This document shows, in pieces, positions 1 through 8,377 of a stretch of DNA of 64,000 bases. Under the pieces are notes generated by a model. The model did no database searches and was not told where the DNA came from. It was given only the letters and a program-made list of their open reading frames with translations. Both the position numbers and the translations under genes were made by a program. Source of the stretch: Sphaerisporangium sp. TRM90804 (GTDB lineage Bacteria > Actinomycetota > Actinomycetes > Streptosporangiales > Streptosporangiaceae); the NCBI RefSeq assembly GCF_029846175.1, contig NZ_JARWAC010000019.1, positions 62,001 through 126,000 on the forward strand. Direction: 5' to 3'. The first letter of the stretch is position 1. The number at the start of each line of letters is the position of its first letter.

Positions 1-411
1 CAGGGCGACGGTCAGCATGGAGGTCGTGGTGGTCTTGCCGTGCGTGCCGGCCACCGCGATGCCGGTGCGCCCCACCATCAGCGAGGCCAGCGCCGCGGCG
101 CGCGGGATGACCCGCAACCCCTGGCGCAGCGCCTCGCCCAGCTCGGGGTTGGAGTCGCGGATGGCGGTGGACACCACGACGGTGTCGACGTTCCTGATGT
201 GGGAGGCGGCGTGGCCGACGTGCACGGTGGCGCCCAGCTCGCGCAGCTCGGCGACGAGCTGGGAGCTGCGGGCGTCGCTGCCGGACACCGCCACGCCCCG
301 CTTGAGCAGGATGCGGGCGATGCCGGACATGCCCGCGCCGCCGATGCCGATGAAGTGCACCCGGCCGAGCGACTTCGCCGCCACGGTGTCGACCAGCTTG
401 ACCAGGCTCAT
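1..411 (-). CDS. murC: UDP-N-acetylmuramate--L-alanine ligase, N-terminal part (cut by window edge)
   Basis: This is the amino-terminal ~137 residues of MurC, the cytoplasmic ATP-dependent ligase that adds L-Ala to UDP-MurNAc. The translation carries the Rossmann motif HFIGIGGAGMSGIA near residue 20 and, at the window edge, the start of the ATP P-loop region AGTHGKTTTT, both typical of MurC. The ATG at 411 overlaps the TGA of murG (ATGA), so translation is coupled. The rest of the gene lies beyond position 1. It is the last gene of the dcw cluster visible here. Confidence 0.96.
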   Translation of the reverse strand, partial: MSLVKLVDTVAAKSLGRVHFIGIGGAGMSGIARILLKRGVAVSGSDARSSQLVAELRELGATVHVGHAASHIRNVDTVVVSTAIRDSNPELGEALRQGLRVIPRAAALASLMVGRTGIAVAGTHGKTTTTSMLTVAL

Positions 412-1499
412 CGGCGGCCCTCCGCGGACGCGATCTCCAGGATCCGGCGGGCGAGCACGGTGTCGGCGTCCTTGCGGCCCATGCGGGACGCGGCGTCCGA
501 CATCGCCGCCACGCGTTCGGGGTCGCGCAGCACCGGGAGCACGGACTGGATGATCCAGTCGGCGGTCAGGTCGGCGTTGTCGACCATCATGCCTCCCCCG
601 GCCTGCACGATCGGCAGGGCGTTGAGCTTCTGCTCGCCGTTGCCGTGCGGCAGCGGGACGTACGCCGCGGGCAGCCCCACGGCGGTCAGCTCGGCGCAGG
701 TCATGGCGCCGCCGCGGCAGAGCACGAAGTCGGCGGCGGCGTAGGCGAGGTCCATGCGGTCGACGTAGGGCAGCACGACGTACTGCGGGTCGCCCGGAGG
801 CGGCTCCTCGACGACGGTGTTCTTGGGGCCGATCACGTGCAGCACCTGCACGCCGGCCCGCCGCAGCGCGGGCGAGGCCGCCAGGGCGGCCTCGTTCAGG
901 GAGCGTGCCCCCTGGGAGCCGCCGAACACCAGCAGGGTGGGGCGGTCGTTCTCGAGCCCGAAGTAGGACCGCGCCTTGTCGCCCATGGACAGCCGGTCGA
1001 GCGTGACGATCTCGTGGCGCAGCGGGATGCCGACGTACTCGCAGTGCGGCAGCGCGGCCTCCGGATGCCCGGTGAAGACGTGCTCGGTGAGCCGCGCGCC
1101 GAGCCGGTTGGCCAGCCCGGGCCGGGGGTTGGCCTCATGCACCGCGATCGGCACCCCGCGCCGCCGGGCGCCGAGGTAGGCCGGGGTCGCGACGTAGCCG
1201 CCGAAGCCGACCAGCATGTCGGCCTGGACGCGCTCCATGATGCCCGCGGCGGCGTTGATCGCCCCCGCCAGCCGGCCGGGGACCGTGAGCAGCTGTGGCG
1301 TGATCGCCCGTGGCAGCGGCACCGCGGGCACGAGCGCCAGCTCGTACCCCCGCGCCGGCACCAGCCGGGTCTCCAGCCCGCGCTCGGTGCCGAGGCAGGT
1401 GATGCCGATGCCCGGATCAAGCCTGCGCAGCGCGTCGGCCAGAGCCAGGGCTGGTTCGATGTGGCCGGCCGTACCGCCGCCTGCGAGGACCACCCTCAT
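408..1499 (-). CDS. murG: UDP-GlcNAc:lipid I N-acetylglucosaminyltransferase MurG
   Basis: This 363-residue protein is MurG, the peripheral membrane GT-B glycosyltransferase that converts lipid I to lipid II. The N-terminal glycine-rich loop GGGTAGHIEPALALADAL binds the acceptor diphosphate. HEANPRPGLANRLGARL and GGSQGARSLNEAAL are the other G-loop and family signatures. Length is normal for the family. The ATG start at 1499 lies 10 nt after the ftsW stop, and the stop overlaps the murC start. It is part of the minus-strand dcw operon. Confidence 0.98.
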   Translation of the reverse strand: MRVVLAGGGTAGHIEPALALADALRRLDPGIGITCLGTERGLETRLVPARGYELALVPAVPLPRAITPQLLTVPGRLAGAINAAAGIMERVQADMLVGFGGYVATPAYLGARRRGVPIAVHEANPRPGLANRLGARLTEHVFTGHPEAALPHCEYVGIPLRHEIVTLDRLSMGDKARSYFGLENDRPTLLVFGGSQGARSLNEAALAASPALRRAGVQVLHVIGPKNTVVEEPPPGDPQYVVLPYVDRMDLAYAAADFVLCRGGAMTCAELTAVGLPAAYVPLPHGNGEQKLNALPIVQAGGGMMVDNADLTADWIIQSVLPVLRDPERVAAMSDAASRMGRKDADTVLARRILEIASAEGRR

Positions 1500-1509
1500 G
1501 TCGGTCCTT

Positions 1510-2796
1510 TCACTCCGCGTGCCTCGATGTCGGCCGGAGTCGTCCGGGCCGGCGATCTCTCGCCGGCGGGCGACTCAGGCCAAGCCAGCTTAGGGCCCGC
1601 GCCGCGGGCCCCGGTCCACGAGCGGCGAGCGCGTCGGCCGCGCCCGGCTCGCGTTTGGCGAACGACAACAACATGCCAAGCGCCGCCAGCGTGGGCAACA
1701 GCGCCGAACCACCGTACGACACCAGGGGCAGCGGGATGCCGGTGATGGGCAGGACGCCGATGACCGCGCCGATGTTGACGATGGCCTGCCCGGTGATCCA
1801 CGCCACCGAGGCGCAGGACACGAGCCGGACGAACGGGTCCTTGACCCGCGTGGCCACGCGCAGGCCGGCGTATCCGAGGATGCCGAAGAGCGCGACCACG
1901 ACCAGGGTGCCCATCAGGCCGAGCTCCTCGCCGATGATCGAGAAGATGAAGTCGCTCTCGGCGTGCGGCACCCAGCTCCACTTCTGCCTGCTGCTGCCGA
2001 GCCCGAGCCCGAACCAGCCGCCGGAGCCCATGGCGATCTGCCCCTGTGCGGCCTGGTAGCCGGAGCCCTGCGCGTTGCCCCAGACGTCCAGCCAGCCCTG
2101 GATGCGGGCCGAGCGGTACCCCTCGACGCTGATCATGATGACGGTGGCCAGCGTGGCGACGGCCAGGATGCCGCCGAACAGCCGCAGCGGAGCGCCGACG
2201 ACCCACAGCAGCGCCAGGAAGATCAGCATGAGCACCAGCGTGGTGCCGAGGTCGCTGCCCAGCATGACCAGGATCGCCAGGAGCGCGGTGCCGGGCATGA
2301 GCGGGATCAGCAGCTGCCGCCACTCGATCAGGCCGCCCTTGGCGCGGCGCGCGAGCAGGTCGGCGCCCCACAGCACCAGGCCGAGCTTGGCGGGCTCTGA
2401 TGGCTGGACGGTGAAGCTGCCGATGTAGATCCACCGCTGCGCGCCCAGCTCGCTCTCGCCGATGAAGATGACCATGATCAGGCCGATGATCGCCAGCGCC
2501 ATCAGCGGGTAGCCGGCGAGCCGGAAGAACCGCTGCGGCAGGTGCGAGCAGATCCACATGACCACGAGGCCGAGGCCCATCGAGATCGACTGCTTGAGGA
2601 ACCAGTAGAACGGGTCGCCGGTCTTCTGCAGCGCCTCGATGCTGGAGGCGGACAGCACCATCATCAGCCCGAGCGCGAGCAGCAGCCCGCTGCACCCCAG
2701 CAGCAGGTAGTAGGAGGTGAGCGGCCGGTTGAGCAGCTCCCCCAGCGCCGACAGCCGGTCGCGGCGCCACGTGGTGGTGGTCTCGGCGGTCGCCAC
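1510..2796 (-). CDS. ftsW: Lipid II polymerase/SEDS division protein FtsW
   Basis: This 428-residue polytopic protein is a SEDS-family FtsW, the septal peptidoglycan glycosyltransferase that works with the class B PBP FtsI encoded in the same cluster. About ten hydrophobic segments are visible. Conserved patches include SEPAKLGLVLW and the C-terminal GIPLPLVSYGGSALL. The start is taken as the GTG at 2796 (VATAETTTTWRRDRL), 2 nt after the murD stop; the reading frame stays open further upstream but only antisense to murD sense. The C-terminal ~45 residues are a basic, low-complexity tail. Confidence 0.96.
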   Translation of the reverse strand: MATAETTTTWRRDRLSALGELLNRPLTSYYLLLGCSGLLLALGLMMVLSASSIEALQKTGDPFYWFLKQSISMGLGLVVMWICSHLPQRFFRLAGYPLMALAIIGLIMVIFIGESELGAQRWIYIGSFTVQPSEPAKLGLVLWGADLLARRAKGGLIEWRQLLIPLMPGTALLAILVMLGSDLGTTLVLMLIFLALLWVVGAPLRLFGGILAVATLATVIMISVEGYRSARIQGWLDVWGNAQGSGYQAAQGQIAMGSGGWFGLGLGSSRQKWSWVPHAESDFIFSIIGEELGLMGTLVVVALFGILGYAGLRVATRVKDPFVRLVSCASVAWITGQAIVNIGAVIGVLPITGIPLPLVSYGGSALLPTLAALGMLLSFAKREPGAADALAARGPGPAARALSWLGLSRPPARDRRPGRLRPTSRHAE

Positions 2797-2798
2797 GG

Positions 2799-4283
2799 CT
2801 ATCGGGCTTCGGTGGCCGCCAGGCGGTGCACGGCCCGCGCGAACGCGTCCCCGCGGGCGCCGTAGTCGGCGAACATGTCCATCGAGGCGCCGGCGGGGGC
2901 GAGCAGCACGGTGTCTCCCGGCGAAGCGAGCCGGGCGGCTTCGGTGACGACGCGGTCCATGACCCCAGTCTCTTGCTCCGCGACCTCCACGACCGGAACA
3001 TTCGCCGCGTGTCGCGCCAGAGCCTGGCGAATTCGCGCCCGATCGGTGCCCAGCAGGACGGCGCCGCGCAGCCGCCCGGCCGCCCCGCGCACCAGATCGT
3101 CGACGTCCGCGCCCTTGAGAAGCCCTCCGGCGACCCACACCACCGACGGGTAGGCGGCCAGGGAGGCGGCGGCGGCGTGCGGGTTGGTGGCCTTGGAGTC
3201 GTCCACGTAGTCGACGCCGGCGATCAGGGCGATGTGGGCGATGCGGTGCGGGTCGGGGCGGTAGGCGAGCAGGCCGCGCCGCACGGCGGCGGCCGGGACG
3301 CCGTAGGCGCGGGCCAGCGCCGCGGCGGCGAGGGCGTTGGCGACGTTGTGCGGCGCGAACGGGCGGACGTCGCCCAGTGTGGCCAGCTCCTCGGCGGCCT
3401 CCACCGGGTCGTCCACGAAGGCGCGGTCGACCAGGACGTCCTCCACGACGCCGAGCTGCCCGCGCGCGGGCACCCCGAGCGTGAACCCGACCGCGCGCCG
3501 CGCGCCGCCGGGCGTCACCGGCCCCCAGACGGGGCTCGCGGCCTCCCCGGCGTACGGGGCGGCCAGGCGGGACGACCACGGGTCGTCGGCGTTGTAGACG
3601 GCCACCTGGGCGCGCTCGAAGATGCGGCCCTTGGCGCGGGCGTACTCCTGCATCGACCCGTGCCAGTCGAGGTGGTCGGCGGCGACGTTGAGCACCGCGG
3701 CGGCCAGCGGCGCCAGGGTGGAGGACCAGTGGAGCTGGAAGCTCGACAGCTCGACGGCCAGCACGTCGTGCGGGCCCTCGACGGCCTCGACGGTCGGGGT
3801 GCCGACGTTGCCGACGGCCGCCGCCCGGAACCCGGCCGCGGCGAGCATCGCGGCGAGCATGCGCACCGCCGTGGTCTTGCCGTTGGTGCCGGTCAGCGCC
3901 AGCCAGGGGGCGGCGCCCTCGGGCCTTCGCCGCCAGGCCAGCTCGACCTCGCCGATGACCTCGACGCCCCTGGCCGCGGCCGCGGCCAGCAGCGGGTTGC
4001 CCGGGCGCCAGCCGGGCGAGGTCACCACCAGGCCGGCCTCGGCCGGCAGGCCGCCGCCGAAGCGGACCTCCACCCCCAGGGCGGCCAGCTCCGCCGCGGC
4101 GGCGCGGCGGCGCTCGTCGTCGCCGCTCTCCACGACGACGACGCGCCGGCCCGAACGGGCCAGGCTGCGCGCGGCGGCGGCGCCCGACACGCCGAGCCCG
4201 GCCACGCACACCGTGCCCGTGCCGCCCTCGGGCGGACGCGGCCCCCCCGCGGCCCCGGGGCCGCGGGCTCCCGCGACCGTCAT
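2799..4283 (-). CDS. murD: UDP-N-acetylmuramoyl-L-alanine--D-glutamate ligase
   Basis: This 494-residue protein is MurD, which adds D-Glu to UDP-MurNAc-L-Ala. It shows an N-terminal Rossmann-like region ([17 protein letters not shown]), the ATP-binding [15 protein letters not shown], and the C-terminal ligase domain with [10 protein letters not shown] and GGLLKGAD. The ATG at 4283 overlaps the mraY TGA (ATGA). Its first ~20 residues are a Pro/Gly-rich extension before the Rossmann fold, so a slightly later start is possible. Confidence 0.97.
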   Translation of the reverse strand: MTVAGARGPGAAGGPRPPEGGTGTVCVAGLGVSGAAAARSLARSGRRVVVVESGDDERRRAAAAELAALGVEVRFGGGLPAEAGLVVTSPGWRPGNPLLAAAAARGVEVIGEVELAWRRRPEGAAPWLALTGTNGKTTAVRMLAAMLAAAGFRAAAVGNVGTPTVEAVEGPHDVLAVELSSFQLHWSSTLAPLAAAVLNVAADHLDWHGSMQEYARAKGRIFERAQVAVYNADDPWSSRLAAPYAGEAASPVWGPVTPGGARRAVGFTLGVPARGQLGVVEDVLVDRAFVDDPVEAAEELATLGDVRPFAPHNVANALAAAALARAYGVPAAAVRRGLLAYRPDPHRIAHIALIAGVDYVDDSKATNPHAAAASLAAYPSVVWVAGGLLKGADVDDLVRGAAGRLRGAVLLGTDRARIRQALARHAANVPVVEVAEQETGVMDRVVTEAARLASPGDTVLLAPAGASMDMFADYGARGDAFARAVHRLAATEAR

Positions 4284-5338
4284 GGCTTGGGCATCCACTC
4301 GACGTAGAACAGGCCGAGGCCGCCGGCGGCGCACAGGACGGCGACGAGCCAGAACCGGACCACGATGGTGGTCTCGGCCCAGCCCTTGAGCTCGAAGTGG
4401 TGCTGGAGCGGCGCCATGCGGAAGACACGTCTCTTGGTCATCTTGAAGAACCCGACCTGGATGATCACCGAGGCGGTGATGATGACGCACAGGCCGGCCA
4501 GGATGAACAGCAGGAACTGGGTGCGGGTGGTGATGGCCAGGCCGGCCAGCACGCCGCCGAGGGCCAGGGAGCCGGTGTCGCCCATGAAGATCTTCGCGGG
4601 CGGGGCGTTCCACCACAGGAACCCCACCAGGGCGCCGAGCACGGCGGCGGCCACGACCGCGAGGTCGAGCGGGTCGCGCACCCAGTAGCAGTTGGGCCCG
4701 AGCTGGTTGAGGCAGCTGTTGCGCAGCTGCCAGTTGCCGATCAGCACGTACGCGCCGAGCACCACGCCGGTGGCGCCGCTGGCCAGGCCGTCGAGCCCGT
4801 CGGTGAGGTTCACGGCGTTGGAGAAGCCGACGATCATGAACAGGACCCACACCGTGAAGATCACCAGACCGATGGACGGCCCGAAGTCGCGCAGGATGGA
4901 GAACCGCGTCTCGGCCGGCGTGATCGAGTAGGCGTTGGGGAACCGGACGACCAGCACCGCGAAGACGGCGCCGACGATGAGCTGCCCCAGTGCCTTGGCG
5001 CCGCTGCGCAGCCCCAGGCTGCGCTGCTTGTAGATCTTGATGAAGTCGTCGAGGAAGCCGACGGTGGCCAGGCCGGTCATCAGGAACAGCACCAGCAGCG
5101 CCGAGGCCGTGGGCGGTGTCCAGGTGGCCAGATGGGAGCAGATGAACCCGAGCAGCGCGGCGATGACGATCACCGTGCCGCCCATGGTGGGGGTGCCGCG
5201 CTTGTCGTGGTGGCCCTGGGGGCCCTCCTCGCGGATCTCCTGGCCGTAGCCCTTCCGGCTGAAGAGCCTGATCGCCAGCGGGGTGCCGAGCATCGACAAC
5301 AGGAGCGCCGTCGCCGCGGCGACGAGGATGTCCCTCAT
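4280..5338 (-). CDS. mraY: Phospho-MurNAc-pentapeptide translocase MraY
   Basis: This 352-residue, roughly ten-helix membrane protein is MraY, which transfers phospho-MurNAc-pentapeptide to undecaprenyl phosphate to make lipid I. Diagnostic motifs are [16 protein letters not shown], the catalytic [26 protein letters not shown] and the C-terminal [15 protein letters not shown]. It is coupled by ATGA overlaps to murF upstream and murD downstream. Confidence 0.98.
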   Translation of the reverse strand: MRDILVAAATALLLSMLGTPLAIRLFSRKGYGQEIREEGPQGHHDKRGTPTMGGTVIVIAALLGFICSHLATWTPPTASALLVLFLMTGLATVGFLDDFIKIYKQRSLGLRSGAKALGQLIVGAVFAVLVVRFPNAYSITPAETRFSILRDFGPSIGLVIFTVWVLFMIVGFSNAVNLTDGLDGLASGATGVVLGAYVLIGNWQLRNSCLNQLGPNCYWVRDPLDLAVVAAAVLGALVGFLWWNAPPAKIFMGDTGSLALGGVLAGLAITTRTQFLLFILAGLCVIITASVIIQVGFFKMTKRRVFRMAPLQHHFELKGWAETTIVVRFWLVAVLCAAGGLGLFYVEWMPKP

Positions 5339-6708
5339 CGGGCCTCACCCCCGAGCAGGGCCTGGGCGACCCGTTCGAGGCCGGCGGCGCGGGGGCCCTT
5401 CACCAGCACGGCGTCGCCCGGGCGCAGCAGCGGCGCCAGTTCGGCGGCGGCGGCGTCGGCGTCGGGCACGTGGACGGCGGGCGCCCCCTTCGCGCCGGCC
5501 AGCACCGGCCAGGGGTTCTCGCCCACGACCCACAGGCCGGTCAGGCCTGCCTCGGCGGCGACCCGGCCCACCTCCTCGTTGAGGGTGTCGCTCTCGTCGC
5601 CGAGCTCGCGCAGCGACGCGATGACCGCGAACCTGCGGCGGTCTCTGCCGAGCACGCCGAGGGTCTGGAAGGCGGCGCGCATGGAGTCGGGGTTGGCGTT
5701 GTAGGCGTCGTTGATCACGGTGACGCCGTCGGGGCGGTCGGAGACCTCCATGCGCCAGCGGCTCGCGGGCTCGGCCCGCGACAGCTCGGCGGCGATGCCG
5801 ACCAACGGGATGCCGAGCTCGTAGGCGGTCGCCGCGGCGGCCAGGGCGTTCTCGACGGCGTGGGCGCCGTACAGCCGCAGGCTCACCTCGGCGGTGCCGG
5901 AGGGGGTCGCCAGCGTGAAGGCCGCCCGGCCGCGGTCGTCGAGCCGCTCGTCGACGGAGCGCACCTCGGCCTCGGCCGAGCGCCCGAACCAGCGGACGCG
6001 GGCGGCGGTGCGGCCGGCCATGCCGCGTACGAAGGGGTCGTCGGCGTTGAGCACCGCGACGCCGTCCCCGGGCAGCGCCTCGACCAGCTCGCCCTTGGCC
6101 TGGGCGATGCGCTCGCGCCCGCCGAACACGCCGAGGTGGGCGGTGCCGACGTTGAGCACCACCCCGATGGACGGCGGCGCGATGCGCGCCAGGTGGGCGA
6201 TGTGCCCCTCCTCGCGCGCGCTGAGCTCCAGCACCAGGAAGCGGGTGGTCTCGTCGGCCCTGAGCACGGTCAGCGGGTGGCCGATCTCGTTGTTGAAGGA
6301 GCCGACCGGGGCGATCGTGGGACCGGCCAGCGCGGTGAGGCGGGCCAGGAGGTCTTTGGTGGTGGTCTTGCCCGCCGACCCGGTGACGCCGACGACCGTG
6401 GCGCGCGGCAGCTCGGCCAGGGTGGCGGTGGCCAGCTCGCCGAGGGCGGTCAGCACGTCGCCGACGACGACCGCCGGGGCGTCGACCGGCCTGCTCGCGA
6501 GCACGGCCACCGCGCCGGCCTCGCGGGCCTGGGCGGCGAAGTCGTGCCCGTCGGCGCGGGCGCCCTTGAGTGCGACGAACAGCGACCCCGGCCCGGCGGC
6601 GCGCGAGTCGATCAGCACGGGCCCGCGCACCACGGCGCGGGGGTCGGCCGAACCCGCGAGCGCGCCCGAGGTGATCTCGGCGATCCTCGCCAGCGGCAAC
6701 GGGATCAT
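5335..6708 (-). CDS. murF: UDP-MurNAc-tripeptide--D-Ala-D-Ala ligase
   Basis: This 457-residue protein is MurF, which adds D-Ala-D-Ala to the UDP-MurNAc-tripeptide. The ATP loop [16 protein letters not shown], the central ligase motif and the C-terminal [15 protein letters not shown] are all present, and the length is normal. The stop overlaps the mraY start (ATGA). About 110 nt separate its start from the murE stop, a looser junction than the rest of this cluster. Confidence 0.97.
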   Translation of the reverse strand: MIPLPLARIAEITSGALAGSADPRAVVRGPVLIDSRAAGPGSLFVALKGARADGHDFAAQAREAGAVAVLASRPVDAPAVVVGDVLTALGELATATLAELPRATVVGVTGSAGKTTTKDLLARLTALAGPTIAPVGSFNNEIGHPLTVLRADETTRFLVLELSAREEGHIAHLARIAPPSIGVVLNVGTAHLGVFGGRERIAQAKGELVEALPGDGVAVLNADDPFVRGMAGRTAARVRWFGRSAEAEVRSVDERLDDRGRAAFTLATPSGTAEVSLRLYGAHAVENALAAAATAYELGIPLVGIAAELSRAEPASRWRMEVSDRPDGVTVINDAYNANPDSMRAAFQTLGVLGRDRRRFAVIASLRELGDESDTLNEEVGRVAAEAGLTGLWVVGENPWPVLAGAKGAPAVHVPDADAAAAELAPLLRPGDAVLVKGPRAAGLERVAQALLGGEAR

Positions 6709-6819
6709 CTGTCTTCCCTACTCTCCATGCAAGCTTCGCGTGCGTCTGGGGGCGGGCCGGCGCCCGCCCCTGGCGCCCGGCCGGGGCCGTGGCTCATCAG
6801 CCTTGCACAACCCCATCGG

Positions 6820-8355
6820 TCACAGGTCCCCGCGTCCGCTGATCGCCTCGGCGACCACCTGCCTGTCGTCGAACGGCAGCACCTCACCGTCGACGTACTG
6901 GCCCTGTTCGTGGCCCTTGCCCGCGACGACCACGACGTCGCCGGGTCGCGCGCCCGCCACGGCGAGGCCGATGGCCGCCGCGCGGTCGGGTTCAATGATC
7001 ACATGGGCGCGCTCGTGCCGGGGCACGCGCAGGGCGCCCTGCAGCATCGCACCGAGGATGACCAGCGGGTCCTCCGAGCGCGGGTTGTCGTTGGTGAAGA
7101 CGGCCACGTCGGCCAGGCGGGCCGCCGCCTCCCCCATCATCGGGCGCTTGCCGCGGTCGCGGTCGCCGCCGCAGCCCAGCACGATGACCAGGCGGCCGGC
7201 GGTGACCTCGCGGAGCGCGCCCAGCACGGACTCCACCGCGCCCGGCTTGTGCGAGTAGTCGACGATGGCCTGGAAGCCGTGCGCGCCCGGCACCCGCTCC
7301 ATGCGGCCGGGGACCCCGGTGACCGAGCCGACGCCGTGCACCGCCGCCTGCAGCGGCACGCCGGCCTCGACGAGGGCGACCAGGGCGCCGAGGGTGTTGG
7401 CGACGTTGAACGGCCCGGGCAGGGCGACCGACACGTCGGCCTCGACGCCGCCGGGCCCGATGACCCGGAAGGTGCTGCCGTCGGCGCCCAGGCGGACGTC
7501 CTGGGCCCGCCAGTCGGCCTCGGGGGCGCCCGCGGCGGAGAACGTGGTGACCGGGACCTTGGCGATGCCCACCAGCTCGCGGCCGTGCTCGTCGTCGACG
7601 TTGACGACGCCCACGCGAGACAGCTCGGGGGTGAACAGGCGGGCCTTGGTGTGGAAGTAGTCGTCGAGGTCGCGGTGGAAGTCGAGGTGGTCCTGGGAGA
7701 GGTTGGTGAACAGCGCCACGTCGTAGAACAGGCCGTCGACCCTGCCCTGCGCCAGGGCGTGGCTGGAGACCTCCATGGCCGCCGCGGTGACCCCCTGCTC
7801 GCGCATGAGCGCGAGCAGGGCGTGCAGGTCGCTTGCCTCGGGGGTGGTCAGCGTGGCCGGCAGGCTCCACTCGCCCACGTGGATCTCGACGCCGCCGATC
7901 AGGCCGGCGCGATGGCCCGCGGCCCGCAGCCCGCCCTCCAGCAGGAACGTGGTGGTGGACTTGCCGCTGGTGCCGGTGACGCCGATCACCAGCACCTCGG
8001 CGGCCGGGGAGCCGTACACCCAGGCGGCGGCGCGTCCGAGCGCGGCGCGGGGGTCGGGCACGACGAGCACCGGCACGCCGGTGGCGACGGCCTCGGCCTG
8101 GCCGGCGGGGTCGGTCAGGACGGCGACGGCCCCGGCGGCGACGGCCTGGGCGGCGAAGGCGGCGCCGTGGGCGCTGCTGCCCGCGACGGCGACGTACAGG
8201 TCGCCCTGGCGGACGCGGCGGGAGTCGATCGTGATGCCGGTGACGGCGGCCAGCGGCGCGCGGGGGCCGGCCGGTCGCGCGCCGAGCAGGGCGAGCAGAC
8301 CGGACAGCGGGCGGACCGGGCAGTCGGCTGGACGCATGGAGGACGGGGGACGCAC
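6820..8355 (-). CDS. murE: UDP-MurNAc-L-Ala-D-Glu--meso-diaminopimelate ligase
   Basis: MurE adds the third stem-peptide residue. The P-loop GVTGTSGKSTTTFLLE and the motif DNPR (in TNDNPRSEDPL) are visible; DNPR is the established signature for meso-diaminopimelate specificity, so an A1-gamma-type wall is inferred. Two starts are possible. GTG at 8355 (511 residues) has AGGAAGG about 12 nt upstream and is preferred. ATG at 8337 (505 residues) has no recognisable ribosome-binding site. It lies 22 nt downstream of ftsI. Confidence 0.95.
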   Translation of the reverse strand: MRPPSSMRPADCPVRPLSGLLALLGARPAGPRAPLAAVTGITIDSRRVRQGDLYVAVAGSSAHGAAFAAQAVAAGAVAVLTDPAGQAEAVATGVPVLVVPDPRAALGRAAAWVYGSPAAEVLVIGVTGTSGKSTTTFLLEGGLRAAGHRAGLIGGVEIHVGEWSLPATLTTPEASDLHALLALMREQGVTAAAMEVSSHALAQGRVDGLFYDVALFTNLSQDHLDFHRDLDDYFHTKARLFTPELSRVGVVNVDDEHGRELVGIAKVPVTTFSAAGAPEADWRAQDVRLGADGSTFRVIGPGGVEADVSVALPGPFNVANTLGALVALVEAGVPLQAAVHGVGSVTGVPGRMERVPGAHGFQAIVDYSHKPGAVESVLGALREVTAGRLVIVLGCGGDRDRGKRPMMGEAAARLADVAVFTNDNPRSEDPLVILGAMLQGALRVPRHERAHVIIEPDRAAAIGLAVAGARPGDVVVVAGKGHEQGQYVDGEVLPFDDRQVVAEAISGRGDL

Positions 8356-8377
8356 GGCGAGAGCGTACCTTCCTACG

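Noticed and set aside
2799-5348. Extended murD frame reaching back through mraY (849 codons)
   Set aside because: The upstream part is an out-of-frame reading of mraY. The ATGA junction at 4280-4283 gives the natural murD start.
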